Under the pieces are notes generated by a model that did not search any database, had not been told where the DNA came from, and saw only the letters and a program-made list of their open reading frames with translations. Positions 45,156-59,046 of a DNA stretch of 64,000 nt are shown one piece after another. Every line of letters starts with the position of its first letter. Within the stretch, counting starts at the first letter, position 1. Source of the stretch: Hypomyces perniciosus (taxonomy: Eukaryota; Ascomycota; Sordariomycetes; Hypocreales; Hypocreaceae); contig SPDT01000006.1 of NCBI GenBank assembly GCA_008477525.1, forward strand, positions 337,501-401,500, read 5' to 3'. Position numbers and translations under genes: made by a program.

Positions 45156-46590
45156 AACTACCCTTTTAGCTACTTTAAAAGGCTTTATAAATAGCCTTAA
45201 AAATTAATATAACCGGTATTTTAAGGAATTCTATTATAATAGTAGAAAGGAAAGTAATTAAAAACTTTAAACCTAATTCTTATCCTTAAGAATTATATAT
45301 TCCTATAATAGCCTTTATATTTATAAATAGAATAGTTTAATAAAATGCTTTATTAGAGTTTTATTAAATAGGCTATAGGCTATTATTATAGCAGTTAACT
45401 TACTACTATATCTCTAAGATTTTATTATTAGTATAATTCTTAAATTAGTTAACTATACAGCTATTACTAATAGGGACTTTACCCTTTATTAAAAGTTATA
45501 TAAAACTTAAACTTTAATAAGATTATAAACTTAACTTATAAAAATATAAGATTATTAGCTTTGATTATAAAGTATTTATTTTATAAAAATAAAAGGCTAA
45601 AGGCTATAAATTAGCCTTTAAAACTAAAACTAAAAGACTATTAGCAGTTTTAAGTAATAATACCTATTTTATTTATATTTTAACTAAATATATAGTCTTT
45701 AAATTGTTAACTATTAAGCTATATAAAAATAAAATTCCTAAACCTTAAATCCTAAAGCCTATTATAAGTTAAAATAATAAGGAATTAAAGGGAGAAATAA
45801 AGCTAGATTTATTAGATTAAATAATTCTTAGCTTTTAAAATATTAATCCTTTACTCCCTAACCGTATTTTAAAGGGAGTATTTACTGCTATTCCCCTTAT
45901 TCCTATACTAGTTATATAAGACTTTATATTTATAAAAGATCTTATAGATATCAATATATCCTATTTTCTCTATAATAGTATTAGAAAGTTAGCTTTTCTA
46001 GCTGCTGCAGTATACGACCTATAAATATTTAAGCAAGTACTTTATAGTTTTAATAAAATTAAATAGCTAAAAGCAATTTATAGCGAATTTAACTAGCTAG
46101 TTAAATAATATACTTTTACTTTTATTAAGTGTAATAGTATTCTTAAAGGCAAGAATCCTATTACTAATCGATTAGTTTCAAAGATTAAAAAAAACTAAAA
46201 TAATAGAATAGTTAAATTTAAAGCTAGGCTAGTTACTAGGGGCTTCCAATAACTAAAAGGAATAGATTTTAACTAAACATTTACTTTAACAGTTATTCCT
46301 TTTACTTAACAGCTCTTATTAACTTTAATTATTATATATAACTAGGAAATTAAATAAATCGACTTTATTAATACATTCTTTAATAGGATATTTAAGGAAA
46401 CTATTTTCTTTAACTTCCTTAAAAGGTTTAAAAACTATATTAGTTAAACTTCTTTTAAAATTAAGTTTATTTTTAGAAAGCTGGGCTATAACCCTGATTT
46501 AGATTAGGTTATTTAGTTATAGAAAGCTTTTTATAGTCTAAAACAGTCCCTTAAAGAATAGTAATAGGCTTTATAAGCCTTAGGAAATCA
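45156..46590 (+). pseudogene. Ty1/copia pol fragment: integrase end to RT
   Basis: The plus strand matches the reverse complement of 62930-64000 and adds the part upstream. About 45290-45480 reads as the end of the integrase core and its linker, about 45540-45780 as the integrase C-terminal region, and about 46080-46590 as the N-terminal half of RT. Integrase before RT defines Ty1/copia. It is cut at both ends: by the ~400-bp repeat at the left and by unknown sequence at 46591, before the RT catalytic motif. It is more RIP-altered than the copy at the right edge. Confidence 0.85.
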
Positions 46591-47600
46591 ATATTAAGAG
46601 ACCGGAAACTCCAGAGCTCTTATAATATTATATAGGCCAGAATATATATATAAGAGTAACAATAGTCTTTAAAGATATAAAACTTTAAAGACTAGTAAAC
46701 TACTGCTACTATACTTAATTATTAGTTTTTAGCTTATTATTTACTTATTAATACTTATTTTTCTTTTAAGTAACTGCTTTTTAACCTCCTTCACTCTTTT
46801 TTAAAGTTATAGCCTTTTATTTAATTTATTTACTATAAAGAGGGTTTTTAATATATTAATCTTTTATTATTCCTAATAAAAGTAAAAAAACTATTAAAAT
46901 TAAAAATGCCTTTAATAGTAAATAATTAATTTACTTTTAATAAAAAGGCTATATTTTAAATACAAAGACTTTTAAATAAAATTACTTTTTTAATTTATTA
47001 ATTAAGCCTTTTGAATAATATTTTATTTATAAAAGAAAAATTTAATATTTATATTTAATAAATAAAAGATAAACAGTAAATATATTTAAAGAGGAAATAT
47101 TTAAAAAAAGTTTTTAAAAAGAAACCCTTTTTTTTAAACGTTTAAAGATTAAAAGTTTATTGCCTATAATTAGTTTATTATATACTATTAATTTAAAATA
47201 ACTTTATAAAGGTAATTAAAGTAAAGTATAAATTTAAACTTTTTATTATAAAAAAAAGTTTTAAATAAAACTATAAAGACTTTTTTTATTATTATTAAAA
47301 GGCAGTTTAAATTATCCTTTAATACTTTTTTTAAGTAATTTATAAAATTACTTATACTGCTTTTTATTTAAAAAGAAATATTTAATAGTAATAAATTAGC
47401 TATTTTAAAAAAAAGGTAAATTTATTAAATTTAATTATTTAAAATAAATTTTATTAATAGCTTAAAAATAATAATTATAATAGTTTAATTAAATACTATA
47501 AAGTAACTTTATAAATCTTTTACTTATATTAAACTATTAAATAAAAATTTTAATTATTCTTTTTTTAATTTAAAATTATTAAAAGTAAGTTCTTTAAAAT
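46591..47600. other. Unassigned AT-rich repeat DNA
   Basis: The left 40 bases (TATTAAGAGACCGGAAACTC and on) keep a CCGG and could be the start of an LTR inserted in the copia fragment; I found no partner in the window. The rest is featureless AT-rich DNA. Confidence 0.35.
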
Positions 47601-50600
47601 AACTCCTTTATAGTTTAAGATTTATATATTTTTATAGTGTTTTTCCTTTATAATAAATAAGTGGATACTTTAGTATAAAATCGTTATAACCTAGTAAAAG
47701 TTAATTTATATTAATATAATTATTAAGACTTTTATATATAGCTATATTAATAATATAAATAGCTTCTAATAGGAATTTTAATTTTAAAAAAAATATAAAA
47801 AGACTAAATTTATTAATCAATAGGGATTATATTGAAATTATACTGCTAATACCTTAAAAGAATATAATAACTAAATATTTAAAGGTTTAAAAGAATAAAA
47901 AAACCTTTTTAATTTAATAATTTATTAGAAATATAATAGTTTTTATTATAAAACCTTTTACTAACCTTTTAATAATATATAGTGTAATAGTAAATATTAC
48001 TTTATTAAAAAATATAATAACTTTATTTAGCTATGCTTTACTAATAGAAATATTAAATTTATAGTTTATTACATTTAAAAATATAATTGCTATATAGATT
48101 TACTTATAAAATAACTAAAGAAAATATAGCTAAATAGCTACTAATAATATATAAATGCTTTATTTAATCCTAGCAGTAATATTTATATTATCTCTTTATA
48201 ATAAAAAGATTAATTAAAAGTCTATTATTAGCTTTTAAGTTTATTGCTATTTTTTTTTAAATATTTCTACTATAATTTATAACTATATAGATATATTTAT
48301 AAAGATAGTTAATAATTAAAGAGTAAAGAAAAAGTAATTACTTTATTATATTATTATTAATAGTTTAAAAGACATTATTTTAAAAAGACTTTAATTTTAA
48401 AACATTAATTTTACCCTTTTATAAAAATATAATTAATAAAATTATCCTTTAACTAGGGATTTTATTACTTTAATAGCCTTTAAAAAGCAGTTATAATAAA
48501 CTATTAAAGAAGCTTAAATAGGTTTTATATTAATAACTAAAAGAAGCTAAAAGTTAAATTAAAAGCTTTAAAAGACTTACTATCTCTTAACTTAAATAAA
48601 GCTACTTCTTTAAAAGACTATAAATTAGCTTTATATTTAAAATTACTTCTTATATATTAAAATATGACTAATATTTTCTCTATTAAAGAAGCTGTTAATA
48701 TATTAATAAATTAACAGTATACTATTAAGTTAAAAGATAGGAAAATGCCTTTATAGAATCTTATTTATAACCTAGTATTTAAAAAGCTAAAAGCTTTCTG
48801 TAAATATTTAGAAAAAGCACTATAAAATATATAGATTTAGCAGTCTATTAGTCCTGTAAATACCTTCATAATCTTTATATTAAAGAAAAGCAGTTAACTA
48901 TAAATATATATTAATTTCTATACTTTAAATAAAATAACTTATAAAAACCGCGCTCTTTTACTATTAATTTTTAAAAATTTAAATAAACTTTTATATATTA
49001 AGATTTTTATTAAATTTAATTTAAAAAATATATATTATTAAATACCTATTTATAAAAAAAATGACATAAAAGATAATATTTTACTGCTAATATAAATACT
49101 TTAAATGCAATATTATGCTATTTAGCTTTATAAATTCCCTTATAACTTTTTAATAATATATTAATAATATATTATAAAATCTAATTAATTTTATTTATAT
49201 TATATATTTTAATAATATATTAATGTATAGCTATACTTTTAAAGAATATATATAATAAATTTATTAAGTTTTTAAAAAGTTATAAAACGCAAAGCTATAT
49301 ATTAATATTAATAAATATATCTTTTATATTCCTTTAATATTTTTTTAAATATATTATTATATTTAATAAAATTAAAATCAAATAGTTATATATTTAAATT
49401 ATTATTAAATAACTAGTATTTAAAAGTATTTATAATACTTTTATATATTTAAAATTTTTAAAGTTTTACTATTATCATATTAAAAATTATAGTAAAATTA
49501 TAATACCTTTAATAGATTTTACTTATAAGAAGCGAAAAGGGTTTTTATAGCTAAAGCTTAATACTTTTAAAGCTTTTTAATAGCTTAATGGAAAGTTTTT
49601 AAAGAAATATATTTTAATATATTATAATTTAAAGGCGCTAATTTATATCAAGATAAATATATTAAACTATATAATTAAAGGAGTACTAGTTTAATAGCAG
49701 TAAAATATTTAATACTTTATAGTATATATATTAAAAAAGCTAAATAGTTTTAAATTATATTATTATACATTTAATATTAAATTTCTTATTATTATAAAAG
49801 CTTTTTATATGTAATGATATTATTTAATTTATATGTATATAAAGATTTAAATTAGAATAAACTATTTTAACTATAATTACTTTATAAATAAATAAAACCT
49901 TTTATACTAGTAAGTAAAAGCTTTTAATAAACTAGCTTTATTTAATTTTTATATTAAATATAAACTAAAGAAATTTAACTTTATTAACGCTTTATTTTAA
50001 TGCTTTAATTTTTATAATTTTACTAAAATTAAAGAATTACAGTAAAGCTATATATTAATAATTTTGCAGTATTTTTATAGTATAAAGGTTAATAACCTAT
50101 ATTAATTAAAGGGATTGATAGCAGTATACTATAATAACTAGGAGTATATAAAGTCGCTTATAGATAAAAGTATTACTTTAATATTACTTTAAATTAAAAA
50201 ATAAATTAAATACTATTTAGTAAATAGTTTACCTATAAAGTATAATAGCTAAAGTTATAACTGCTAGTTTATAGGTTATATAGTAAACTATTATAGATTT
50301 ACTATTAAAACTATAAAAGTCTTTATATTTAACTATTTTATAAATTTAATAAAAAAATTATTTTATTTAATAGAAGGTTTAAAGCTAAAGAGTAATTAAT
50401 ATATGTTATAGTAATTATTAGGTTATTAATAATAACTAGTTAATTTACTATTAAAGTAAAGTTTATATATATATAAGTCTTTATACTAAAATTTTAATAC
50501 TACTTTATAATAATGTAACTGCTAGATATTAAAAAGTTAATTATACTTTAAAATACATTATATTAACCTATTATTAATAAAATATACACCAAGATATTAA

Positions 50601-51760
50601 ACGCTATATATTTATATATTATATTTACTAGATAATAAAAGTAAAAACCTATTAACTTTATCGTAAATTTACTTTATTATTAATACTAGAAAAACTTTTT
50701 AAAGAAACTTTTATAGATTTTATTATAAATTTACCAGAATCTTAAACTATAAAAGTAAATACCTATATAATATAATTTATATTATTATTAATTAATACAT
50801 AAAATATATTTTATATATGTTTATAATAGTATATATTATAAATAATAAAGTTATTAACCTTTTTATAAAATATATGTATTTAATTTTTAAAATATTATAA
50901 GGAATTATTTTTAATGAAGATTAATTATTTAAATCTAGATTTTAGTAACGTTTCTAGTACCTATTTACTTATAAACAGTAATTAAGCATTATATTTACTT
51001 ATAAATTAATAGTTAAATTCAACAGTAAAATTAAACTTTAAAGTATTATTTATATTCTTTTTACAGTAAATAATAAAATAATTAGCTGCAAAAATTATCT
51101 TGTACTTGATTTATATATAATAGTGCTAAATATTCTATAACTAGCTATTTACTAGCTTTTTTATTATTTAGCTATAAGCCTAATACTTTAAGTTATAATA
51201 GACTAACCTACTATAAATATTATACTAATACTATTATAAAAGTAAAAAAGCTTTAAACTATCTATAAAATAGCTAAATAAATATTATAATAAAGTTAAAA
51301 AAATATAAAAAATAGTATAATATTTACTAACTTAAAAAGAAATTTACTATAAGCAATTAAATATTACTTTTTATAAAATACCTAAAACTTTAATAATTTA
51401 GTAAAAAACTCGCTAAAAAGTATATTAGTCTTTACTAGATTAAACACTAAATTAAAATAAATGGATTAATATATTAAATTTATCTTTTATCTTTTATTAA
51501 AATTTATAATATTTTTAATATTATAAATCTTAAACTATATTATAGCTATAAAAAAAAACCTTGTAGGGTAATAGATTACCCTTTTAGCGTTAAAGAGATA
51601 TTTAAAGTTAAAAAGATTATTAATTATATATATAAAGGAATATAATACTTATATTTAATTAAATAAAAAGACTATTTAAAGATTAATAATATTTAATAAA
51701 AAGACTATTTAAAGATTAATAATATTTAATAAAAAGAAGTAATTTTATTAATAATAAATT
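47601..51760 (+). pseudogene. Ty3/gypsy chromovirus relic R: gag end to chromodomain
   Basis: The plus strand reads as RT from about 48720 to 49200 (palm segment with Leu-Asn-Lys-Ile-Thr-Tyr-Lys-Asn-Arg near 48930), RNase H to about 50300 and integrase about 50400-51560. The first integrase Asp is kept at 50716-50718 in Phe-Ile-Asp-Phe-Ile, followed by Leu-Pro-Glu-Ser. A chromodomain (Tyr-Leu-x-Leu-Ile-Lys pattern) follows at 51585-51720. It is strongly RIP-altered, with stops everywhere. LTRs were not found. Same family as the minus-strand relic at 2172-3295. The part before 48600 probably holds gag and protease but is not readable. Confidence 0.8.
51663..51735 (+). repeat. Tandem duplication inside the R chromodomain
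   Basis: A unit of about 33 bp (AAAAAGACTATTTAAAG...) is repeated twice with a third partial copy. As 33 is a multiple of three it keeps the frame and repeats the Lys-x-Asp-Tyr-Leu segment. Confidence 0.75.
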
Positions 51761-52449
51761 AATAATAAATTAATTTAGAAGTATAAATAGTAATTTACTA
51801 GGAAATAACTAGCTATTATTATTAAATATTATAAAGTTAAAGGGAGTAAAGTATTATACAGTTTTAACTGGTTAATTAAAAATAGAAAATAAACTTATAA
51901 TAGTGTATATTTTACAGTAAACAAATAGTAATACTACTACTAAACGACAGCTAGTTCTCTTTACCTTTAAACAGCACTTTATTGTAATCTTTTATAATAA
52001 TAGGAAATACTTAAAGAAATATAAGAATTTTAATACATTAATATATTATATAATAATTAACTAAAAACTGCCTATTATAAATAAATAAAAATATATTAGA
52101 ATAAAAGTATATATAATAATAGTAATAATAGTAATAATAGTAAAAGAGTTTATTTTAATTAAAAGTAATTTAAAGGTTTAAATGCTTTAAGTTTTAGCAG
52201 TAATACTGCTTATTTACTATAAACTCTTTCTCTTTTTACTTTTTAGCTTAGCTTAACTTTTATTATATTAATATAAGGTTCTTTTTATATTAGATTTATA
52301 ATAATACTATTATAGACTAGTTATTTATTAGCTATTACTATATAGTAAAAAAGTAATATTAAAGTATTTACTTTATTAATAAAGGACTTTTAAGAATATT
52401 AAATTAATACATTAATAGTATTAATAAATTAATAAGTAATTAAATTATA
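51761..52449. other. Unassigned AT-rich DNA with a short microsatellite
   Basis: Probably the 3' end of R. At about 52113-52143 a TAATAG/TAA microsatellite repeats several times. No LTR or gene is recognised. Element Z inserted at its right end (flank TTATA). Confidence 0.4.
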
Positions 52450-52674
52450 TATAATAGGTATAGCCTAACTGGAAAGCACGCAGTTAAGGCACTTCTGTAT
52501 TGTCTATTTATAGTTAAAGAAGGAGGCTCTATACTAGCTATATATATATTATATAGTTATGCGTATAGGGTTATAGCTGAGGTGGTTTCCTAATAAGGTA
52601 AGCGGTCTAGTATTAGTCGTATTTCCGGATTTAGTGTAGTTATAATTCTAGGAGATATAGCCTAGCCTATAATA
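52450..52674 (-). repeat. 3' LTR of element Z (X family)
   Basis: 225 bp, minus orientation, with a purine tract to its right as in X. The matching 5' LTR of Z is beyond the window because W and the copia element are inserted in between. Confidence 0.93.
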
Positions 52675-53183
52675 TTACCCCTTTTTCTTATATTAACTCT
52701 CTCTTTAAGCACTATTGCTTCGCTGGCGTATAGCTGTTAAGTGGCCTGTTATTAGATTTAATTAGGCTATATTGAAATATATAGTCGTTAAAGGCTGCTA
52801 TATCTTTAAGTATATATATCGGTTCTTAAGTTAGCTTTATATATCCTTTCCATTATATTAATACTTCGCGGAAAGAGCTGTAACCTTACTGCTTAATCCT
52901 TGCGCAAAAGACCTCTTTAACTTCCTATTTATCCTTGCCATCTATTTAAATTAATAGTAGTTAAAGGTTATTTAAAATCTAGCCTAGAAAAAGGTTATTA
53001 GCCGCTCTTTTTAGCATATTAATATAAAATCGCGGGTATATACTAGGTAATATGCCTAGTTCCACTATATAAAGGCTAATAACCTTTATTACTATATATT
53101 TATAATATAAAGCATTAAGCTTTTTAGAAGGCCAGGGAGTATTATAGTTGCCAAGGTATAGCTAGACTTTATCTCTTACTTTA
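52675..53183 (-). pseudogene. Element Z: chromodomain and 3' end of integrase
   Basis: Collinear with 17217-17740 of X. It keeps more CpG than X, so the chromodomain region is easy to align. Element Y interrupts it at 53183 with TSD CTTTA (53179-53183 and 58600-58604); it resumes at 58605. Confidence 0.85.
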
Positions 53184-53409
53184 TATTATAGACTAGGCTA
53201 TATCTCCCGGAATCACGACTACACCAAATCCGGAAATACAACCAATACTAGACCGCTTGCCTAATTAAGAAACTACCTCAGCTATAACCCTATACGCACA
53301 ACTATATAATATATATATAGCTAATATAAAGCTTCCTTCTTTCAGCTATAGATAAATAATATAGAGGTGCCTTAACTATATATTTTCTAGTTAGGCTATA
53401 CCTGTTATA
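53184..53409 (+). repeat. 5' LTR of element Y
   Basis: 226 bp. The start TATTATAGAC is RIP-altered from TGTTACAGGC; it ends CCTGTTATA. Confidence 0.95.
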
Positions 53410-54690
53410 TATTTATAGCTTAGCTACTACTTAGCCAGTAAATAACGGAACTCTTACTGTAAAAGGAAAATAGTGAATTTTAAAGATTAAGCCTTTAAAG
53501 GCAATAATATATAATCGCGGATTAAATAAACTATTTTACCTTTACAGGAATAAATAGCTATATTAATAAAAAAGCTAAACTCTATAGCATTAATAACTTA
53601 AAGGTTAAATAGCTAAAAAGATAAGATATTATTCCTTTTATAACCTAAGTAAAAACCCGCGCAGGCTGTAACTATAAAGCTTATATTAACCTCTATAATA
53701 GAGTTTATATAAACTTTTAAGGTTAAAAGGAAGCTACTCTTTAACCTATTTAAATTCTTAAGAAAATAAAGGGAGTATACTATATAGGTATAAAATATAT
53801 ATAAAAAGTTTAAATTTAATAAAGAGTTCTATAATAGTAATAGAGAATAGTAATACTTTATTAACTTTTACTTAAATACTATATTTAAATAAATAATTAT
53901 TACTTTTTATATATTAAAAGGAATTAATAGAAACTATAACTTAGTAGAATTTATATAATACCTAAACTATACTTATAAAATTAAAGACTCTAGAACTAAA
54001 CTGTATAAAAGTTATATATTTTTAAGTAAAGAGATAAAACTTTACTTTTATTTTTCCTTCTTTACTTTTAATAAAAGCTTTTTCAAGCAGGTAGCAATAA
54101 TTAAATTAATTAAACTAAAATTATTTTCTTTAAAGAAGTATTATCTTTAAAGCTATAATTCTATTTAATAATAATAGATTTATTATTTACCTACAGTAAA
54201 TAGTTTATTAAAGTTTAAAATATTATTAACTGCATTAAACAATTAAATCTAAACTAATAAAATAAAGGAGCCGCTTTAATAAGCTACTTTTAGCAGAAAA
54301 AATATAATAAGCTTTAACTATATTATATTTTAAAGGATTATATATAAGCAGTTAATAAAAAGGGCGATGTTTAAATAAAGGGCATAAACTATATAAAGAA
54401 CTAGCATTAATATAGCTTTTTAATAAGGGAGGCAAATACTATTAAGGAGATTATATATTACTATTATAGGAAAGAGGGATATATTGCCTAGTTTTGCAAA
54501 AAAGGCTATAAAGCCTGGGTATATTAGGTCTAAATTGCTAACTGTAAGTCTAATAATAATAATTAATATATTAATAGTAAAAGAAATAATAACTTTAGCG
54601 ATAAATTAAAAGATTAACTTTAATATAAAGTTAAGCATTAAAGCCTATAAAAAAGAATTAAAGGGATAGAAAGAGTTTAAAGAGTAAATA
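53410..54690 (+). pseudogene. gag of element Y (broken)
   Basis: Gag relic with a CCHC knuckle at 54456-54497, spacing C-x2-C-x4-H-x4-C. The last Cys (TGC) is kept, the first two are Tyr, the His is Tyr, and the Arg before the last Phe-Cys is a stop. The sister copy W keeps the second Cys and that Arg, so the two copies together confirm the motif. Confidence 0.85.
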
Positions 54691-57600
54691 ACTAGTAAAT
54701 TAGTAATATTATAAGCTAAAATAAAGAATATATTTATTACAGTATTATTTAATACTGGCTATAACCGTTATACTATTATAAACTCCTCCTTTACTTAAAA
54801 GTTATACCTTTTACAGATTAAGATTAGTAAAAGGAAAATTAAGATATTTACTAAGATCTATAAAAAAGTAAAAATTAACTATATTAGTACTATTTACCTA
54901 AATTTATAGAGCTATATTAAATATTAATATACTTATATAGTAAATAAACTAGACTATAATTTAATTTTTAATAAACTTTAAGCTAAGGCTAACTAGGTAA
55001 TATATAATGCAGCTAAAAAGGAAGTTAGCTATAAAAAAGCCGGCCTATAGCTATAATTTACAAATAAAAAGGAGCCTGGGAATATTAAGGCTATATAAAG
55101 AGCCTGGCTTATATTAGCCTTAATATTATAAGCAGAATACTGCTATATTAAAAGGAATAGTAAAAAGGAAATATATTTCCTTTAAATTATTAGTTTATTT
55201 AATATTAAAAAAGCACTTTAACCTAAAAAACCTATAAATCCCTAGAAATATATTCCCCTTAAACTATATAAAAAGTTCTATTTACTATTCTTTATAAAAA
55301 AAGCTATTAAATTTCTACTATACTGCCTTAAAGTTAATTTACAGATTCCCTTAAAAGCCGATAATTATAGTAAAGAACTAAAACTCCTTTAAGGCCCCCT
55401 TTATAGTATATTATATAAGGAACTATTAATATTATAGAAGACCCTCTTTAACTTATTTAATAAGGGATTTATTTAAGCTAGTAGCTTAGCCGCTGCAGCC
55501 TTTATCTTTTTTGTCTAGAAACGTAGAAAAGGAATTTACTTTTATATAAACTACTGCGCCTTAAATGCAATAATATAGCGAGATCGCTACCCCTTTCCCC
55601 TTTTTTCCGAAACCTTTAATAGCTTAATAAAAGTAAAGTAGTTTATAAAATTAAATATAATAACTATATTTTATAAAATTAAAGTCGCGAAAGGAGAAGA
55701 ATATAAAACTGTATTCTATATATACTATAGCCTATATAAGTAGCAGATAATTCTATTTAAATTTACTAGCGCACTAGCAGTATTTTAACAGTATATTAAT
55801 TAAATATTATACCCTCTTTTAAATAACTTCGCATCTATATACTTTAATAATATTTTAATTTATATTAACAGGTTATAAAAAGACTATATAAAAAAGGTCT
55901 AGCGAGTTTTATACGCTTTTACTAATACTAGGCTATACTTAAATCCCAGGAAATATATATTTATATAAAAAAAAATTAAATACTTTAGGTTTATTATATA
56001 TACTAGTAAAAGAATTGCCTGTAACTTTAAAAAGCAGTAAACTATTAGCGAATAGCAGGCGCCTATAATAGTAATAAAAGTCTAAAGCTTCTTTAACTTT
56101 ATTACTTATTACTAAATATTTATCTTTAAATTCTTTTAAATAGCTTACCCGCTTATAAAGTTAATTAAAAAAGGGACCCCTTTTTAATAAAAAGGTATAA
56201 AAAAAGCAGCCTTTTAAAAGCTTAAATGCCTTTTTATTAAAGCCCCTATACTATAAGTTTAAAATCCAATAAAATATACTTCTATTAAAGTAAACTATTT
56301 AAAATATACTTTAAAAGGAGTCCTTTTATAAAAGAATAAAAAGGGAAAATACTATACTATAGCTTATTATTTATAAAAGCTAAGCCTTATTAAATATAAT
56401 TATTTTATTTATAATAAAGAAATATTAATAGTAATTTACTATTTAAAAGAGTAGAAAGCAAAGCTATATAGCTATAACCCCTTTACAGTTATTTTAGACT
56501 ATAAGAACTTATAGTTTTTTATAATATATAGGAAACTCTTTAAATAATAAATATATTAGGCAAAGTTCCTTTCCTAGTTTAATTTTATAATTTAATATAG
56601 GCCAGGCAATAAAGTAGTTGCTTTTAATATATTAAACTGCAGGGAATAAAACCTTTTTTTTATAAAGGTAATAAGCGCGAATTAAGCCGCTATATATAAT
56701 TTATTTTAACTATATTAGCGATATAGCGATTTAAGGATAGTAATACTAATCTTCCTTTAATATATATATTTAATAGAAACGAGGAACTATAAAACCTATA
56801 AAACCTAATAATTAAAAAGGATTTAGTATATTAATAAGTATATACTGTAGTTAAGACAGAAAAGTACTCCCTCCTTATATACCTTTAATTTAAGTATAGA
56901 TATTAGAATATATAATTAATAAAGAATAGAGATTAAAGTTCTAAAACTATATCTAAGTATTAGCTATAACTGAAAAAGAAAGCGAAATACTGTGCATTTA
57001 TATTATGCAAGCAGAATATAACGCCGCAGTCTTAAACTACTTAAATTATAATAAAACCCTAGCTATTATTTCCTATAGGTTCTTTTAGCTAGGAATTAAT
57101 AATATAGTCTAATAATCCCTCTGTAATTATAGTATATATAGAAAAGGAAAAGTATAAAGAAACTATAAGTAAAGACTCTTTAAACTATTACCTATTCCCT
57201 AGTATATCCGCAGTAATTTAGTTATAGACTTTATAGTCAATTTACTATTTACAGGATTAATATAAATATAATACTTTTAAGTTATTATTAACTAGTTGAT
57301 TAAAAATATTACTTTTAAGGTAATAGAGAGTATAAAGGTAGAAGTATATATAAAAAGGTTCCTTTAATACTACTATTAGTTCTATAGAATACTTTAATCT
57401 ATAGTTAATAACTGAGGATTTAATTAAATTAACTGCTTTTAGAGAGCTTTTTGTAAACTAGCAGGAACTTAATAACGCCTAAATATAGTATATTACCTTT
57501 AAATTAACAGCAGACTAAAGAAAAGTAATTAAAAGATTTAAGTATACTTTAAAGTATATATAGATTACTTTTAAAGCAATTAAAAAGACCTTTTCCCAGC

Positions 57601-58358
57601 AGCGCAGCTAACTTTAAATAACTGTAAATATATAGCTATTTAAATAAACCCCTTTTTCCTTAAATACAGCTATTATATAAAACCCCTTTAATTATATATA
57701 AAAGAAAATAAAGCTATTAGATTAAAGGACTAAAAGGAGAAGGCTATAAAAGAAGTAGTTAAGAGACTAGAAAAAGTAACTGCCTTTACTTAAATAGCAT
57801 TTACTGCTATACAATAATGCTATAAAGACTCTATAAACTAGCAGCAAGGCCCCTTTAAAAGATATAAAGTAAAAGATAAAGTCTAGCTATACCTCACCAA
57901 CTATAATACTCCCTGGCCTTTTAAAAAGCTTAATGCTTTATATTATAAGTATATAGTAATAAAGGTTATTAGCCTTTATATAGTGGAACTAGGTGTATTA
58001 ACTAGTATATACCCGCGATTTTATATTAACCTATTAAAAAAAGCAGCCAATAACTTTTTTCTAGGCTAGATTTTAAATAACCTTTAACTACTATTAATAT
58101 AAGTAAATAGCGAGGATAAATAGGAAATTAAAGAGGTCCTTTACGCAAAGACTAAGCAGTAAGGTCGCGGCTTTTTTTATAAAGCATTAATATAATAGAA
58201 AGGATATATAAAGTTAACCTGGGAACCGATATATATACTTAAAGATATAGTAGCCCTCGATAACTATATATTTAAATATAGCCTAATTAAATCTAATAAT
58301 AAGCCATTTAATAGCTATGCGCTAGTAAAGTAACAGCATTTAAAGAGAGAGCTATTAT
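54691..58358 (+). pseudogene. pol of element Y: protease to chromodomain (broken)
   Basis: The protease has Asn-Thr-Gly at 54751-54759 (Asp lost). RT spans about 55430-56000 with the catalytic Tyr-Phe-Asn-Asn at 55840-55851. RNase H spans about 56260-56640, with its closing Tyr-Arg-Pro-Gly near 56605 intact. The integrase zinc domain is near 57000-57180 and the core about 57220-57700. A clear chromodomain lies at about 58101-58265 (Trp-Glu-Pro-Ile kept, Lys-Gly-Tyr kept). Stops stand mostly at former Gln and Arg codons. Confidence 0.92.
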
Positions 58359-58373
58359 AAAAAGGGGGGGTAA
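58359..58373 (+). promoter_or_regulatory. Polypurine tract of element Y
   Basis: AAAAAGGGGGGG then TAA, directly before the 3' LTR. Confidence 0.85.
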
Positions 58374-58599
58374 TATTATAGGCTAGGCTATATCTCCCAG
58401 AATCATAACTATACTAAATCTAGAAATATAACCAATACTAGACTGTTTACTTAATTAAGAAACCACCTTAACTATAACCCTATACATATAACTATATAAC
58501 ATATATATAGCTAGTATAAAGCTTCCTTCCTTTAACTATAAATAAATAATATAGAGGTGCCTTAACTGTATACTTTCCAGTTAAGCTATACCTATTATA
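58374..58599 (+). repeat. 3' LTR of element Y
   Basis: 226 bp, collinear with 53184-53409; TSD CTTTA follows at 58600. Confidence 0.95.
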
Positions 58600-58604
58600 C
58601 TTTA

Positions 58605-58821
58605 TATCTTTTAAAGGGGCCTTACTGTTAATTTATAGAGTCTTTATAGTATTATTATATAGCAGTAAATACTGTTTAGGTAAAGGCAGTTACTCTTTTT
58701 AGTCTTTTAACTATTTCTTTTATAGCCTTTTCTTTTAAGTCTTTTAATTTAATAGCTTTATTTTCTTTTATATATAGCTAAAGGGGTTTTATATAATAGC
58801 TATATTTAAGGAAAAAGGGGC
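58605..58821 (-). pseudogene. Element Z, integrase segment (continued)
   Basis: Continues 53183 after removal of Y and matches X 17740-17950. Cut at 58821 by element W; the flank GGGGC (58817-58821) would be its TSD. Confidence 0.85.
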
Positions 58822-59046
58822 TATTACAGGCTAGGCTATATTTCCCGGAATTACAACTATACTAAATCTGGAAATATAACCAATACTAGACTGCTTACTT
58901 AATTAAGAAACCACCTCAGCTACAACCCTATATACACAACTATATAATATATATATAGCTAGTATAAAGCCTCCTTTCTTAACTATAAATAAACAATACA
59001 GAAATACTTTAACTATATACTTTCCAGTTAAGCTATACCTATTATA
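58822..59046 (+). repeat. 5' LTR of element W (X family)
   Basis: 225 bp, start TATTACAGGCTAGGC, end CCTATTATA. Plus orientation; the 3' LTR is outside the window. Confidence 0.93.

Larger units (their letters stand above)
53184..58599 (+). mobile_element. Complete Ty3/gypsy chromovirus Y nested in Z
   Basis: 5416 bp with 226-bp LTRs (53184-53409 and 58374-58599), perfect TSD CTTTA, purine tract, gag and pol on the plus strand. It is a member of the X family inserted into another member (Z) in the opposite orientation. RIP has broken all frames, but every domain can be read through. Confidence 0.95.
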
